Under the pieces are notes generated by a model that was given only the letters and a program-made list of their open reading frames with translations, did no database searches and had not been told where the DNA came from. Shown piece by piece: positions 23,810 to 36,441 of a DNA stretch of 64,000 nt. Source of the DNA: Anticarsia gemmatalis (lineage: Eukaryota; Arthropoda; Insecta; Lepidoptera; Erebidae); NCBI RefSeq assembly GCF_050436995.1, contig NC_134767.1:2170001-2234000 (forward strand), in the 5' to 3' direction. The translations under genes and the position numbers were made by a program. Within the stretch, counting starts at the first letter, position 1. Each line of letters opens with the position of its first letter.

Positions 23810-23946
23810 ACTCGAGTGAGGGTATCTCTTCATTCAAATTCCATTGCGCCATTTGAATTGCAGATTTTACAGCCTTTAATCTAAAACCATCGTTGGATGA
23901 CGTACCCAGTTGAACTGGTAATTAAGGGCTTAATATACGTAGATGG
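23810..23946 (+). repeat. Direct repeat D1, copy 2
   Basis: TTTGAATTGCAGATTTTACA, GCCTTTAATCTAAAACCATC and TTGGATGACGT match the copy at 21270, about 2.54 kb away. Confidence 0.7.
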
Positions 23947-26924
23947 GTCTTAACAACCCCTTTGGGTAATGTAGTATTGTGAAATTGGAAGGAAATTGAA
24001 ATTGCTTGAGCTAACAATTTTGGGGTTTTTAAAGGGGTGAAAATGGGATAAGGTAAAGCTAGGAAAAAAAAGCCTAAGTATTTAATTTACATCGGGACCC
24101 TCTAGTCAAAAGATAATTTTGGAGAGTATACCTCGACCACGCTTAAGATGCTCAATATTTTATCCTTCACAATCTGGTATGTTGTGCAAACCCGTTGATA
24201 CAGACAAGTCAGTTATCTAATACAAAACGTTCCCTATTACTTGGGATAAATATCGTTATTAACAAAACGTGAGCGTATTTTATACAATTCTGCTCGCACC
24301 TTTGGATGTATAGGACGTATGCATGTACATAATTATGTTCTCAAAGTTTAACTAACCTACAATTTATTCTACTAAGTTCATTGGAATTTCTCTCCAAAAA
24401 ATAAAATAGAACCAACATTTCCACCTTGAACGTTCACATTTCCCGACATTTAGAACGAGAAACCGGTATAAAACGACGGAAAACGGTACCGGTATTGTCA
24501 CAGGAATCGCGTTACACTTATGGACTTAAATTATGGCCAGCGGCAAACGATTGGTGAACATTTGAGAGCAATTCTTTGTGAGATAAAACGTTAAGTGTTA
24601 TGCTAACAACGATAGATAGTACTTTAGTACCGTTATGTATAAATGGTTCGAATAATTTATATTGGAGAATTTGCGTTCAATTCTATGTTCGAATGATACT
24701 TTATAGAATTTATCAGAGATTTTTTTGGTATATAATTATGTAACATTGGCTGTATTATTTATACTTTGTCTTGTCTTCTCGTGGTAAACTTTTGTGAAGA
24801 AACCTGTGTCACTTGAAAGTAAATACAAACTTTTGTTTTAGTATTAGAATCTGTAAACATTTTTTTTTAATATTTTGATTTGGCTAATGCACTCCTGACT
24901 AATGTTTGACAACGGCGTATAAAACGAACCTGCTTTCGTATATTATATTCATAAAACAACGCAAATTTTTCACAAAATTAGGCAGAGATCAAATAATGCT
25001 ATTTAAACTTAATTTATTTAGCTTTATTCTCAGCAAATTTTTACTAATTTCACAATTTTTTGCACTTTAAATGAATTTCTTTACGTTATAATATACTACT
25101 CTGCTAAATATACTTGCACGTATTTCAACGCATGTATACTGTAGATTAGAACCATCCAACATTTCAAGTTTTCTATATTTCACAGTGATGTAGTACAAAA
25201 ATTCGTATTTATCTGTGGACAACCTGCCCGCGTCTGATTGATTTATTTGATTGAACGCTGGAATAAAGCTGTAAGCTTACTCGCACAGTCTCGATACGGA
25301 ACGGAAATGTAAAAAGGAAAACTGGTATCTGAAATACCGGTTTCAATTTAATATGTTTTCAGTGATCCATCGTGATCGAACTACTATTATGTGGGTCTGA
25401 TTATTTTTCTTTAAATGATTGTTTTACCACGAAGACTAACCTTGCTTCATCGTCTTCGCTAACATACATTGACGGTTAGTTATTACAACTATAGTAAAAG
25501 TAAGTATTTTTGAGCGTATTGCATATAAAATGTTATTTTGAATGAGTATCCAACCTTCAACCTTCTGTTATAATAAGTATCGTGGCAGAAAAAATAGAAT
25601 ATGATTCAGTACAAAAACAGAAGAAATAGGTATAATCTCTTATTTATATCATAGTTAAAAAATCTGTTCTCAGTTATAGCGAAAAATGAGTAAGTTTTGT
25701 CTAATATAACTAATTTCAAAAAAGTGCTTTGTATCCTTTTCGAAAACATCGATAAAATAACTGTCACCATTATTATTCGACTTTCATATTTTACTTATGC
25801 TTTTCCTTAATGTTATCGTCGAAGAAATCACGTAACAAACCCAACTTACAAACGATAAAAGTATGCAAACAGTTTTATTTTACAATTCATCGTGAAACAC
25901 TGAGAACAGAAAACAAAGACCCTTGTAAAAACAAAGTGCCGTTTCGTTTTCCCAAAGCACCAGAAATAAGAGCTTCTAAATTCTCAGATTTCTCACTACT
26001 CTGCATAGAGGCGTAACCGTCAATATTTTACCCATTTCCCAAACAAAATCACCAACGTATGTCACATATTGACATTCATTACCGCTTTTCTTGCGAGATA
26101 CTACTTGGTAGTCAGTACAAAGCGTTCAATGGATTGCGAAGTTGTTCCAATCACATTTGGCTCACGAGTTTCGTTGTGAAAGGTGTCGATTGTATTAGAT
26201 AGGTATTCTTAGGATTCGTTTCGGATAAAACCGTCGTTTGTTATGTTTATGTAGCTCTAAGAGATTTCGACTGTATTTCAGTTTATTTATTTTACAAGAA
26301 TGTTGGTAAATATTTATATTGTTAAAACCTGACACTAAAGCTTTTTCGGTAATAAATGAATAGACCTACTTGTTTTGGAACACATTCTTTAGGCCTACAT
26401 TTATATAAAATACACAATATTATACGAACAAAATTTAATGTAACATGGCTGACTAAAAGACTAATAGTACAGTATATGCCTGTCGATTACGCAGGTAATG
26501 AGTTCGACTCCAAAGTCTCAAAACACTTCTCGTGGTTTTTATTGACGAAAAGTAGGTGTTAAGTTACGTTTCCGTATTTGTGATATGCTATAATAATGTG
26601 ATGTCGCACTGTATAGCACGTATACTATGCTAGTACGCTTTGACACATAACGGCTGACCGCTAGGATAATTACAAAAAATAATATTTAGCCGAAAATTCA
26701 TCAAAAAATATTCCATCTGATATTTTCAACCCAAAAAATAATTTTTACGATTTCCCGTCAGTACTCAGTAACAAATTAATAGCATCAGATTAATATTCGG
26801 ACGATCCACCCTTATCTCAGTATTAGAATATTAAACTTTTAAACCCTTTGAACGGTTGGGGAACAATAAAACTAAATGACATCCACATTTTACTATTACA
26901 CCATCAAAGTAATGATTGTTTTAA

Positions 26925-27169
26925 TCTATACTAATATTATAAAGCTGAAGAGTTTGTTTGTTTGTTTGTTTGTTTGAACGCGCTAATCTCGGGAACTAGT
27001 GGTCCGATTTGAAAAATTATTTCAGTGTAAGATAGCCCATTTATTGAGGAAGGTTATAGGCTATATATCATCACGCTACGACTAAAAGGAGCAGAGTACC
27101 GGTAAAAAATGTTTCAAAAACGGAGAAAATTTTGACTGTGACGCAAGCGAAGTTGCGCGGGTCAGCTAG
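26925..27169 (+). mobile_element. Non-autonomous Helitron, family H1
   Basis: A near-complete member: A|TCTATACTAATATTATA at the 5' end, (GTTT)n, hairpin CGCAAGCGAAGTTGCG and CGGGTCAGCTAG|T at the 3' end. It gives the best view of the family's roughly 245-bp length. Confidence 0.85.
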
Positions 27170-27408
27170 TTCGTATATAAAATTTTATGTGTTTAATAAT
27201 TTAATTCCATTTGTGTTTTATTATTATGCGGCTAATTCGGGGTTTATGATAAGGGTTGAATTCGTAATGAGCTGTAATACACGGCTTTTGTTTAAACGAT
27301 TCCGAATGTTGAAATCTATTATACTCTCCTATTTTATCCTACTTTTTCAATACAACCTCTTTTATTTCCAAAAAGTTTGAGTTCTTTAATTGTTAATAAA
27401 TAAATTTA

Positions 27409-27509
27409 ACCCATCAATGTCCCACTGCTGGGCAAGGGTCTCCTCCCGTAATGAGGGAGGGGTTAGGCGGTGAGTCCACCACGCTGGCCAAGTTCGGGTT
27501 GGGGACTTA
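27409..27509 (+). mobile_element. LINE 3' region fragment (family L1a)
   Basis: CAATGTCCCACTGCTGGGCA, GGTCTCCTCCCGTAATGAGG and CACGCTGGCCAAGTTCGGG are the best-preserved copy here, preceded by an AATA-rich tail-like tract. Confidence 0.7.
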
Positions 27510-28185
27510 ATTGGAGATAGCTATAAGCATATGGATTAAATCATGATGACAAACCATAAATAAGATTTACTCTGTTCAACATCGTAGTATTGACGAGAAA
27601 AAGTGTTAGTACGATTTGTAAGCACTTATTCAAGTGTTGAAAGCGTAAACAGTGACGCTTTGGTACCTCTTAGTAAGACCTCTAAATAACTTCTAGTAAG
27701 ACCATGATTGCTACCCTAATATAAATATTTTTTTTTTCTAAATAAGCAATGTGACAATTACCAAATATTTATCAACCACCAATCAAAAGAATAAACATCT
27801 TACAACCCATTTTAAACTCATCAAATACCTCCGAAAACTCGAAATCAAAGCCCGAGAAATAAATTAAACGATCAACTTAATCTTCTATCACAATTTCTCG
27901 ACAAACTCGCCGATATCGGATCAGTTTACTCAGCTAAATCGTTACAAGTTACGGTACCGTATTAAATAAACAAATACTTGAAAACGTTCCCAATTTAATC
28001 CCGATTCGCTGTTGACAAACATCTTAGGGAATGAAATAAATATGTTTACATAATTACAGAGTGTCAACAAAATATAGAGTACTTCTCACTAATTAATTTC
28101 TAAATTCGTTTTGGATTTGTTTAATTTGATTTGATGACGTCTTGATCTAGTTCACAGCCATGTATAAAGGATTAATGATTCTAAT

Positions 28186-28310
28186 AGCGCTGTGGTGAAG
28201 GAAGTCACCATTAAGTCACCGTTACTGCGGGAGATGGTCGTGGGTTCAATTTTCACGCGGAAAATATATTTTCGTAATTCATAAATGATCATTTCGTCTA
28301 CTAAATTGTA
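28186..28310 (+). mobile_element. tRNA-derived SINE
   Basis: GCGCTGTGGTGAAGGAAGTC is the A-box region and GGTCGTGGGTTCAATTTTCA the B-box region, followed by AATTCATAAATGATCATTTC. Confidence 0.5.
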
Positions 28311-29415
28311 ATGAATTTATCTGTTTGTATAGTTTACCAAAATATTTATTCCCTGTGTTTAAAATAAAAAAAAACAAACGTTTAGGTATATAAAAGCAAA
28401 AAAAATTCTGGTAATTAAATTTAAAACTTAAATCTGTAATATAGTGAACTTTATTCTTATTAGACTAATACGAAAAAATACATTAAAAAAGATACCGATC
28501 AACAATTAGTGAAAATAATCTGATACTATAAAAACCATTATCAACCCAATTTCCACCCCGGAAGAGTTGAAACAACAATTAAATTCAATGCAAAACTTTT
28601 TCTCCACTTTTCACAAAGTTTTGACGAGGGAAACTCTCTGGAGATGTAAACAGGAATATTTTATCGTAACCTCTAAAGAACTACATATTATGGTGAGTTG
28701 AAAAAAACACATTTTATGTGACGTTCTAAGTTTTTTTTACTTTGAAGGTCTTTGGACCTATAGGGAATTTTGTATGAAGTAGGAAGTTTTGTTGGTATAT
28801 TATTATTTGGGAAACCGCGATAAGATAGGTTAGCTTGGTTTTTCTTTATTTATCTCGCCCATGCCCTTGGATTTTTTAACATAAAATAATTACTTATACA
28901 AATAATAGATGCTGAGTGTTAAAAATTGTAATGTTGCGCTCGTTTATTTTTTATCAAAGTTTTGTAACTCATTCACGTGCTTGACAGGATTTGAAATGAA
29001 TTTTTGTACCGATATAACTGAATACAATAATATTACAGCAATTTTGGCGTAATTACTAAAAATGTTATTTTAAATAATGTATACAGCAACAATAAAATAA
29101 AAACGTGTTACTACCTTCGTTGGAATCAAAACATCATTTCAATTCTTATTTTCCATCGTAACAAGACTAGAGAAAAACAGCAAAAAAATATTAAATTCAT
29201 AATAAAACTTAAATATTCTTTAAATCCGGGACCAAATTATCTCCAGCTAGGATACAAGGTCAATTAATTTTTACACCCTATTCATAAAAAATCTCGGCAC
29301 ATTAAAATTAATTACAGCGGATCCTTTTGTTTACGAAGGATTTACAACCGTTGATAGCAAAATCTAATTTGCCATACATACTACACAGACAATAGGTTTT
29401 CAATTAAACAAAACA

Positions 29416-29424
29416 CCTTACCTC
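29416..29424 (-). promoter_or_regulatory. Splice donor of candidate exon 1
   Basis: Minus-strand sequence GAG|GTAAGG matches the metazoan 5' splice-site consensus (MAG|GTRAGT) at eight of nine positions. The last exon base is 29422 and the first intron base is 29421. It is placed sensibly for a 203-nt first exon. Confidence 0.5.
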
Positions 29425-29624
29425 GAAATTTCCGCATTCACATCGTCCACGTATCCAATTGAAACAAAAAATAAAAACTAATCAACGACAACACACTGTG
29501 AGTTTCACAAAAAATCCAATATGTCATACATCGCGGGCAAAACTTTTTAAATTCCGAAACTTTATACTGCGGAGACGTTGAAGAACGACACACGTCCGCT
29601 CCGAGCTGCGTCTAGCGACGTACT
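29422..29624 (-). other. Candidate first exon (mostly 5' leader) of a leftward gene
   Basis: This 203-nt segment runs from the predicted start site to a donor reading GAG|GTAAGG. Its minus strand holds short upstream ORFs: an 8-codon frame starting at 29531 and a 29-codon frame at 29527-29438. The TGA of the second is followed directly by an ATG at 29437, which stays open for five codons (M-R-K-F-R plus one base) into the splice site. The protein could therefore begin in this exon with a phase-1 junction, or the exon could be entirely non-coding. I do not recognise the gene. The long stretch to its left would then be intron 1. Confidence 0.5.
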
Positions 29625-29640
29625 GAACTGTAACATCCCT
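29584..29640 (-). promoter_or_regulatory. Candidate TATA-less Inr + DPE core promoter
   Basis: On the minus strand TCAGTA (29626 down to 29621) matches the arthropod initiator TCAGTY except at the last base. Taking its A at 29624 as +1, positions +28 to +33 (29597 to 29592) read GGACGT, a full match to the downstream promoter element RGWYVT at the spacing this element requires, and +24 is G, a base often favoured there. No TATA box is visible about 30 bp upstream. The transcribed side is clearly richer in G+C than the flanks, and a strong splice donor lies 203 nt downstream. DPE promoters are known to be common among insect developmental regulators; that this gene is one is only inference. 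The start site is unproven. Confidence 0.6.
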
Positions 29641-31439
29641 GTCATACAAACCCCCACTTTACACAATTCTCATACAAATCAACCCCTCAAGAAATTTCAA
29701 CCCTTATTCCTTAAACAATACAATCTAAATTCGATTGTTTCGTTAATTTTTAAGCAGCATTTTGAAATTTGTTGAGGATTTTGGCGGTATTACGATATCT
29801 TTATATGAACGTATAGTAATTTGTATACGGATGCCAGTTCCGAAGAAAACATATTGAATTTTAATGTTCGCAGTTGCGTTATCTGGGCTTAATGTACTGA
29901 AAGTTATGACAGTTTGCTTATTGTGCTCGGATTCTGTTTATGGATGTGAATAGGAAGGAAGTTGTAAAGTCTTCTAGAATTTGTTGAGAATATTTTAATG
30001 TGGTTGGGGTATTTTTTTGGTAGAATTTTTCACATTTACGGATTGCTTTATAAGTTATTTTACATTTTAGTTGTGCTTTTGACTACATGTATACGGATAA
30101 GGTGTCTAAACTAATAAAATGTTATAATAGATCGGTATTTTATTTTAGTAAAAAAATCAGGCAATTTTTGTTAGTCTAGATTTCGATAATGGATATAGGC
30201 AGAAAGCAGTTTTAAAAAAGATAGTAGAGACCATTGCCCAACAGTCAACACACTTGAGAAGTGTGCCAGCTTATTTCTTTTAATTCTAAATTAAGATTAT
30301 TTTTATAAAAAATGTGACGAGTACTGCAAAAGAAACAAAGTATGGCCACGTATTTTTTTTATTTCTTTTTATAACAAAATCCTAAACAATCAGCAAAGAA
30401 ACACCTAACTTATTATCAATGCATCACATGTCTACTCCCAAGACAGTAAATAATTCAGCAAATAATCTTCCAAAAACTCCAAGATCAATTGGGCCGTTGC
30501 AGATAAATGGAGTTTGTTCTACCTCCATAGACTTGTTAATATTTTGGTCACATAAAGGCTTGCTGAAGAAGTTTCAGTCATAAAACTTTGTTCCCTCCCT
30601 GCGGCATAAACCAAAAATACAGGAAAGAAAAAATGAAGATTGTTTAAGATTTTATTGAATAAGATTGAGGTAAGAACGTGTATTTACTATTGTTTTTATT
30701 TACAGTCTGACTTGCAATGTGTCTTTTGCATCGGAAATATTGCGAGTAGTTTTTGTATTGCATCTATGCAAGGCATATATATTCGATCTCTGGCCTATGT
30801 TTAGTATAGATTCGTTCGTACTGTTCTTATTTCAGAAGGAGCTGACGTTTAGGTAAATTTCACATAAATCAGGTACAGTGGAAAAAATAAAACATTTTTA
30901 AACCTGAATCTGATTAATGTAACAAATTGGTAATATTCTATATTTATAGAAATAGGAAATGTAATTTTAGTGACTGCAAACTAGGTTTACTGTTGAAGAA
31001 TACAAACGCTCTGTATTTAAATATCACAGCAAAGAGTTGTGTCTTTTGTGATACATTCCTGAAACCGAAATCTTCAAATTTACTTAGAATCGTAGAATCA
31101 ATAGTTTTGGAGAATTCACCTTTCTTGTGAACAGCTTGAGGGCATGGAGAAGAATAGTACAATTCTTAGTATAGTAGTAGAATGGATTTATTTAACCCAA
31201 TTGGGAAATACTAGTTACTAACTATGGTTCTTGTAACAACCAGTTCCAAGGAGAAGCTAAGATATTCATATAATAAATAATTATGCAACGCACGTTATAA
31301 AACACACGTTATGTATTTTAAAAAACAATTGAACTATTAAGTGAATCATAAAATCTTTGGACTATCCTAAGGACTTCAAAAATACAACTAAATACCAATA
31401 CGTAATTTAGGCTTTAACCTTTTTCTAATACTAGGTGTA

Positions 31440-31650
31440 ATGTATTTATAAATTTAGGTCAAATCCTTACACTTATGATAGTCAATGATACAGAGAGTGA
31501 ATTTACCGCCAGTTCGGAAGGTAGGGCCAATGAGAAGAGTTGGTAAAAAACTCCTGGCCACTCTTTTTAATCGAAAAATAGTTTTAACAATATTGATAAC
31601 GATGATGTAAGGAGCTGCTACCAACACTACCAAACACACATAGGTCATAA
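31440..31650 (-). mobile_element. LINE 3' region fragment (family L1b)
   Basis: Plus strand: TTTAGGTCAAATCCTTACAC, ATAGTCAATGATACAGAGAG, TTACCGCCAGTTCGGAAGG and AATGAGAAGAGTTGG. I recognise this as a lepidopteran repeat. The 64-codon minus-strand frame runs through it and is not a gene. Confidence 0.6.
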
Positions 31651-32280
31651 CAAATTAAATCAGTCTGGAATGGCGAGCGGGGCTAAAATGATTTTTTTTA
31701 AATATATAAAGCACATCAACATTAAATACTAAGCATTTCATTAACAAGTACCAGTAAACAAGACTACATTAGTTCTCATTTGAACAAAATGAACAAACAA
31801 AAGCTCGTGAACTATTGCCTACTAACTCATTTGTCTCGCCACTACATTATACAGACAAGTAGGTCGTGTGCGAGTTTTTCTTCACAGTCATGCAACCGCC
31901 TGAAGCTGTGGAACGGATTTTATTATTGGGATGAGTTTTATGTGAGGTATAGATATGATATTGGCATTCAAGGCCAAAGTTCGGGATCTCTTGCTGAACA
32001 AAGTCGCAGAATCATCACTTTTATCATAGTTTATTGGTATATATTTATGGTATTTATATAGGTTTCTATTATTTTACATGTTTTATAATTTATAATACCT
32101 AATAATAATATGTATTATAACGTATTTATTTATGTACCTAGTATTATATTTTGTATGTATGTAGCTATGTGTATTTATCAATATTTATGTATTTTTGTAT
32201 ACTTCTTTCCATTTTAATCTTTCTTAACTATTTGTTTATTTTGCTCAACTCACTCCTTCACTTCTATTATACACCTACTT

Positions 32281-32387
32281 CTTCTTATCTCTGCATCACC
32301 CGTAGGTTGACTGGTAGAGAATGCCATTGGCATTAAGTCCGCCATTATACATTTTGTATATGAAGTTAATAAATAAATAAATAAAAT
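32281..32387 (+). mobile_element. Non-LTR retrotransposon 3' end with AATA-type tail
   Basis: CTCTGCATCACCCGTAGGTT, GACTGGTAGAGAATGCC and CATTAAGTCCGCCATTATAC are followed by TTAATAAATAAATAAATAAA. I recognise the block as the 3' untranslated end of a common lepidopteran LINE. The AT-rich stretch upstream may also belong to it. Confidence 0.6.
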
Positions 32388-32417
32388 AGATATTGCGGTA
32401 AAACATCATAGTCTTAT

Positions 32418-32580
32418 TCTACTGATATTTTAAATGTGTAACTTTATGAGGATGTATGTATGTTTGTATGTGTGTTGCTGTTTCATTCAATAACTATACC
32501 GATTTTAATACAATTACACAAGTAGTTCCGGGAGATCTACAAGGACAGAAGTTAGTTTTTTATTATATTTACACTTGACT
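32418..32580 (+). mobile_element. 5' fragment of family H2
   Basis: TCTACTGATATTTTAAATGT, GAGGATGTATGTATGTTTG and ACTATACCGATTTTAATAC follow in the order of the family H2 consensus as I know it. The 3' end is missing. Confidence 0.45.
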
Positions 32581-33462
32581 CAAAGGGGCAATGCTTATAC
32601 ATAGATCACTTTTAACCCATTTAGAAGCCGAAGGAAGTCCAGTATGCCAAGTCAAATTGATGGTCATAATACATTGCTGCTTTGATGTGATGTGTAAATC
32701 ACTGAAATCTTAAAGAGAAAACAATCAAATGTACAGTTAAGTGGCTTTCAAATAGTTGTCAACTGAGTATCTTGATATAAGTATTAGCCCCTTTGGTTGT
32801 TAATCATTCTTTGCGTAATTTTGAAGTCCAATAGTAAGGTAATTTTAATAACTAAATAACCATGAAACATGTCTTTCTGAGCCAGTACCGAAGTTACTTC
32901 TATGTTCCACAAAACTATAATGGAAGTAAAAAAGGACTAATTTTGAATAATGTCTTTGCAGTTATAAAATATAATTACATACTATTAAATAGAATCTGTA
33001 CAATGGTTATTATAATGTAGAAGACAGTTGGACTTCCTAGAAGTTTGTGCAAGAACTCTGACTATTAAAAATTAGCATATTATGCACATTTGAAGTTATT
33101 TTAGTCGTTCTGAAATATCAACGTATTGTTACAATGGCTCCAAGATTTGAAATATGAGTTTTATTTGGATTTATATGTGCATAGAAAACCCAATTATTTC
33201 TTTATAATTATATTTACAGAGTATTTTTAAATTTAGCAAACACGTTTTATATGTTTGTGCTCTAATAATAAAATATTTACAATACATACAAAAGGGAAGA
33301 ATTTTGGAATTTAAATGATACAATATTTTGAAGGCAAGAATAAGACAAACACAATCCGCTCAAGCTTAAAAAATACTGACCAATGTTCCACCACTCTTAT
33401 AGATCCACAGAAAACTTATTGCGATTTTTAATTTATTTTCAATATCATGTTCACGAAATATG

Positions 33463-33540
33463 AAATACATCCACGATTCACCATTTACAATGTTAGTCTC
33501 ATGTTTTGGGGGCAAGTTCATTGTCATGGTCTCCCTCCGT
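33463..33540 (+). mobile_element. SINE tail fragment
   Basis: ATACATCCACGATTCACCAT, ATGTTAGTCTCATG and GGCAAGTTCATTGTCATGG match the tail of the SINE at 39213. Confidence 0.45.
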
Positions 33541-35677
33541 GAGTAAACTCTTAATTACTATTGAGAATATTTCAACAGAAATTTAGATTTAGTTTTCTAT
33601 TACCTCGTTCCAGCAAGACTAAAGGAAAATCTCTTTTTTCTCTTTTCACCTACTTTTCCACCCTTCTATGGGTACCATGAGTTGGATTTAATTACTCCCA
33701 GTAAGTTTCAACTCAAACCTGCTACCCTCTAAATTACGAAGCGAAACGATACATTCCCGCAACCACCAACCCTTGGCAAATAAATGGACTGGAGTTTTTA
33801 GTCTAAGAGCTTACTCTTACAAGTAAAGTTCGCGTGTTTTTTTTTAGTATAGAGGTATTTGTACGTGGTGCCCTCTTATTCAGGCGTTAAGTTAATACGC
33901 ACTGAATAACTGAATGCCTCTATTATTAGAGAATATGCGTGAAAAGAATTTACTCATGTAAACAACAGTAGTATTTACTCATGTAATATTAGCCCTGAAA
34001 TTAAATACATAAACAATGTGTCAGATTTGTTAGTGTTCAGATTTATATTCTTACTGCAAGTAAATTATAATGAAGGCTGGTGTATTGCAGCTTTAATTAC
34101 GCCATTAATCGGTAACTTACAACTTTATATAAAATGTTGACCTAAAATTTAAATATTATTTCAGCACCAAGCTCCTAGACTAAGAGGCTGCATATACGAA
34201 AATTGCCTTCGGAATGTTTACTTGTCCAAATGAGTTCTGTTACATGAAAACGTGAATATCGTTGGAAAGATGGCTAATTTTCACACACTTATCCTTACAA
34301 TTGTTGACTAATAGGATTTTCTTTAATCAAAGATTATTATGTACTGTAAAATAAATATCGCTATAGGTATTTAAAGAATAAGTATGGCTATTTAAATACA
34401 TATAGCTAGTGGCGTTTACCCGTCAGTAATCGACGATGAAGATAAGCTACTATTGGTGCTGTAAGTTAAAAGATGTAAGCATTCCAGCGTGGGGTGTTTT
34501 TGGGAGTAATTAGGTTATCATTATTTGCCAATTTAGTTTTGAGTAGACAATACGTGAAGAATGAGTTTTTTTGTAAACTAAACCTTTTAGCACGCAAAAA
34601 GTGTTATGAGTTCGAGACTTCGAGTGAAATGTGTCATAGACACGAAACCCCTAAATAAGTATACCAATGTGGATGCAAGTTTTTGTAAAATATGTTTCTC
34701 GATTCGTTCGTTACAGAGATTTGTGACAGACATTTGATCATTTGCCGCTGTGACATCTGAATAATATCAAATTATATAAAATTGTGTCAGAAAAATCAGT
34801 ACACTAGAAACAAATTTCCCTTTTGACCCAGACACGAAAAGTATATAGTTTATTCGTACACGAAAATATCCAATCACAATTGGCAACTGTAAAATTCCTA
34901 TTCAGTGACAAAATCTAGACAGAACAAACCTTTTAGCTGACTTAAAAGACTAATGCATTGTAAAACGGTTTAGAAGCGAAACGGTAAACAAAAATTCCTC
35001 ACAACTTTTGCTTCTCAGAAACTTATGTTGGCTTAGTTGGCTCCAACGTTTGGCATACAAGCACTGAAGATTCCTCCCCAGGCGATTTGATCAAACATTT
35101 GACAAATCCTTCTGAAGGTATTTGTACAATCGAATAGCTATCTAGCTGGGAATTACTTGGTGTGTTCCTGGTTAGGGAATTTGTTATTAAGTAATGAATA
35201 TTTTATAAGTTATTCATGTACCAAATTAGAATATTTATTTTTGTAACTATATCTGTGATGCAATGTTAGTGCGGAAGATTTCTTAGCTTTCTGTGTCAGC
35301 TGTCATTTGAAGGGTTAAGATTTTATTCCCGTTTTAGGTAAGGTAGATTTGAGTGTGTTTTTAAAACTATGGTGTGTCGTGCTTTCCGTGTGGGGCAAAA
35401 AATATATTAAGCCGAAATTTTTTATCTAAAACTAAAACTACCACTTTGTGTAAGTTGAAGTAAAAAAATCGACCTTCCAACATAATTTAATATCGACGTA
35501 ACTGTAATGCTAGCTGATTTCACCTAACAGCTTAAAACCTTTGAAAAACGCCATATTTCTACCTTTTCGGTAGTCAGCACTACACAAGGAAATCCAAATC
35601 CACAATTATGTGTACCATATAAAGATTTTGCCATTATTTTTTCCTTAAGCAGTAATTCCCAATTGGGATAAGGGTGG

Positions 35678-35736
35678 ATTCCGCCGCGCGCCTCTGTATC
35701 GATTGCATTGTTTCACATGGTTACACAAATTGATAA
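35678..35736 (+). repeat. Direct repeat D2, copy 1
   Basis: ATTCCGCCGCGCGCCTC, ATCGATTGCATTGTTTCAC and CACAAATTG are repeated at 36376. The CG-rich block stands out from its surroundings. Confidence 0.65.
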
Positions 35737-36375
35737 CAATTTAACATAAGCATTCCATAATACATATTTTCCTCAACTATCTTCTAAGACACTATTTTTG
35801 GAACAACTTTGGTGACATATTTCTCATAGTCTTATAACCAATCATTTTACCTATGACATTATATTCTACCCACTACTGTTACAGGTTGATATCATTTTCG
35901 ATCGTATATTAATTTTTGCCTTTTAAGGAGCTATTAACAACAGACTATCACATTAGTAAACCGTTATTGTAGATGTTGTAATAAAAGATTTTTTAATATG
36001 CTGAAACCTTCGTCATTCAAACAAAAACAAGAGTAAATTGTTCTGTTAATTAATAAAATAACCAGTAACATGTGAAAGAGGCTTTCTGAACTTTTTACTA
36101 GGTTCTTCATTAGTTACTGCAAGTAAGTCTAAGACAACAAGATCTACGAATATTTTATTTATATATTTATACATAATTATTGAGAACGTCTAAAATAAGT
36201 CTGAATTTCGTTTTAGACCTTGGCTATTTATAACAGTTTTCTTCCATAACACAAAGAACAACATAAAATTTCTCACAGTTCAAACGCAAATAAAAAAAAT
36301 ATTTAGTTTTCTTACTATTCTTGAAAGTAATACTCCCGTTCCAAGGTTCCCGAAGTCCCAAACAGGACGTATCTG

Positions 36376-36441
36376 AATTCCGCCGCGCGCCTCAGAATCG
36401 ATTGCATTGTTTCACGTCAGCTTAGATTGGTTCACAAATTG
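36376..36441 (+). repeat. Direct repeat D2, copy 2
   Basis: ATTCCGCCGCGCGCCTC, ATCGATTGCATTGTTTCAC and TTCACAAATTG, about 699 bp after copy 1. Confidence 0.65.

Larger units (their letters stand above)
22376..29415. other. Probable first-intron DNA of the leftward gene
   Basis: Apart from the Helitrons, SINE, LINE piece and direct repeat listed, nothing is recognised. TATAAAA at 24467-24473 lies about 33 bp before a TCACAG on the plus strand, a weak promoter-like pair. The assignment as intron depends on the candidate promoter at 29624. Confidence 0.35.

Noticed and set aside
31780..32061. 93-codon plus-strand frame
   Set aside because: No family resemblance; it lies between two LINE fragments and has unusual Y/W/I-rich stretches near its end.
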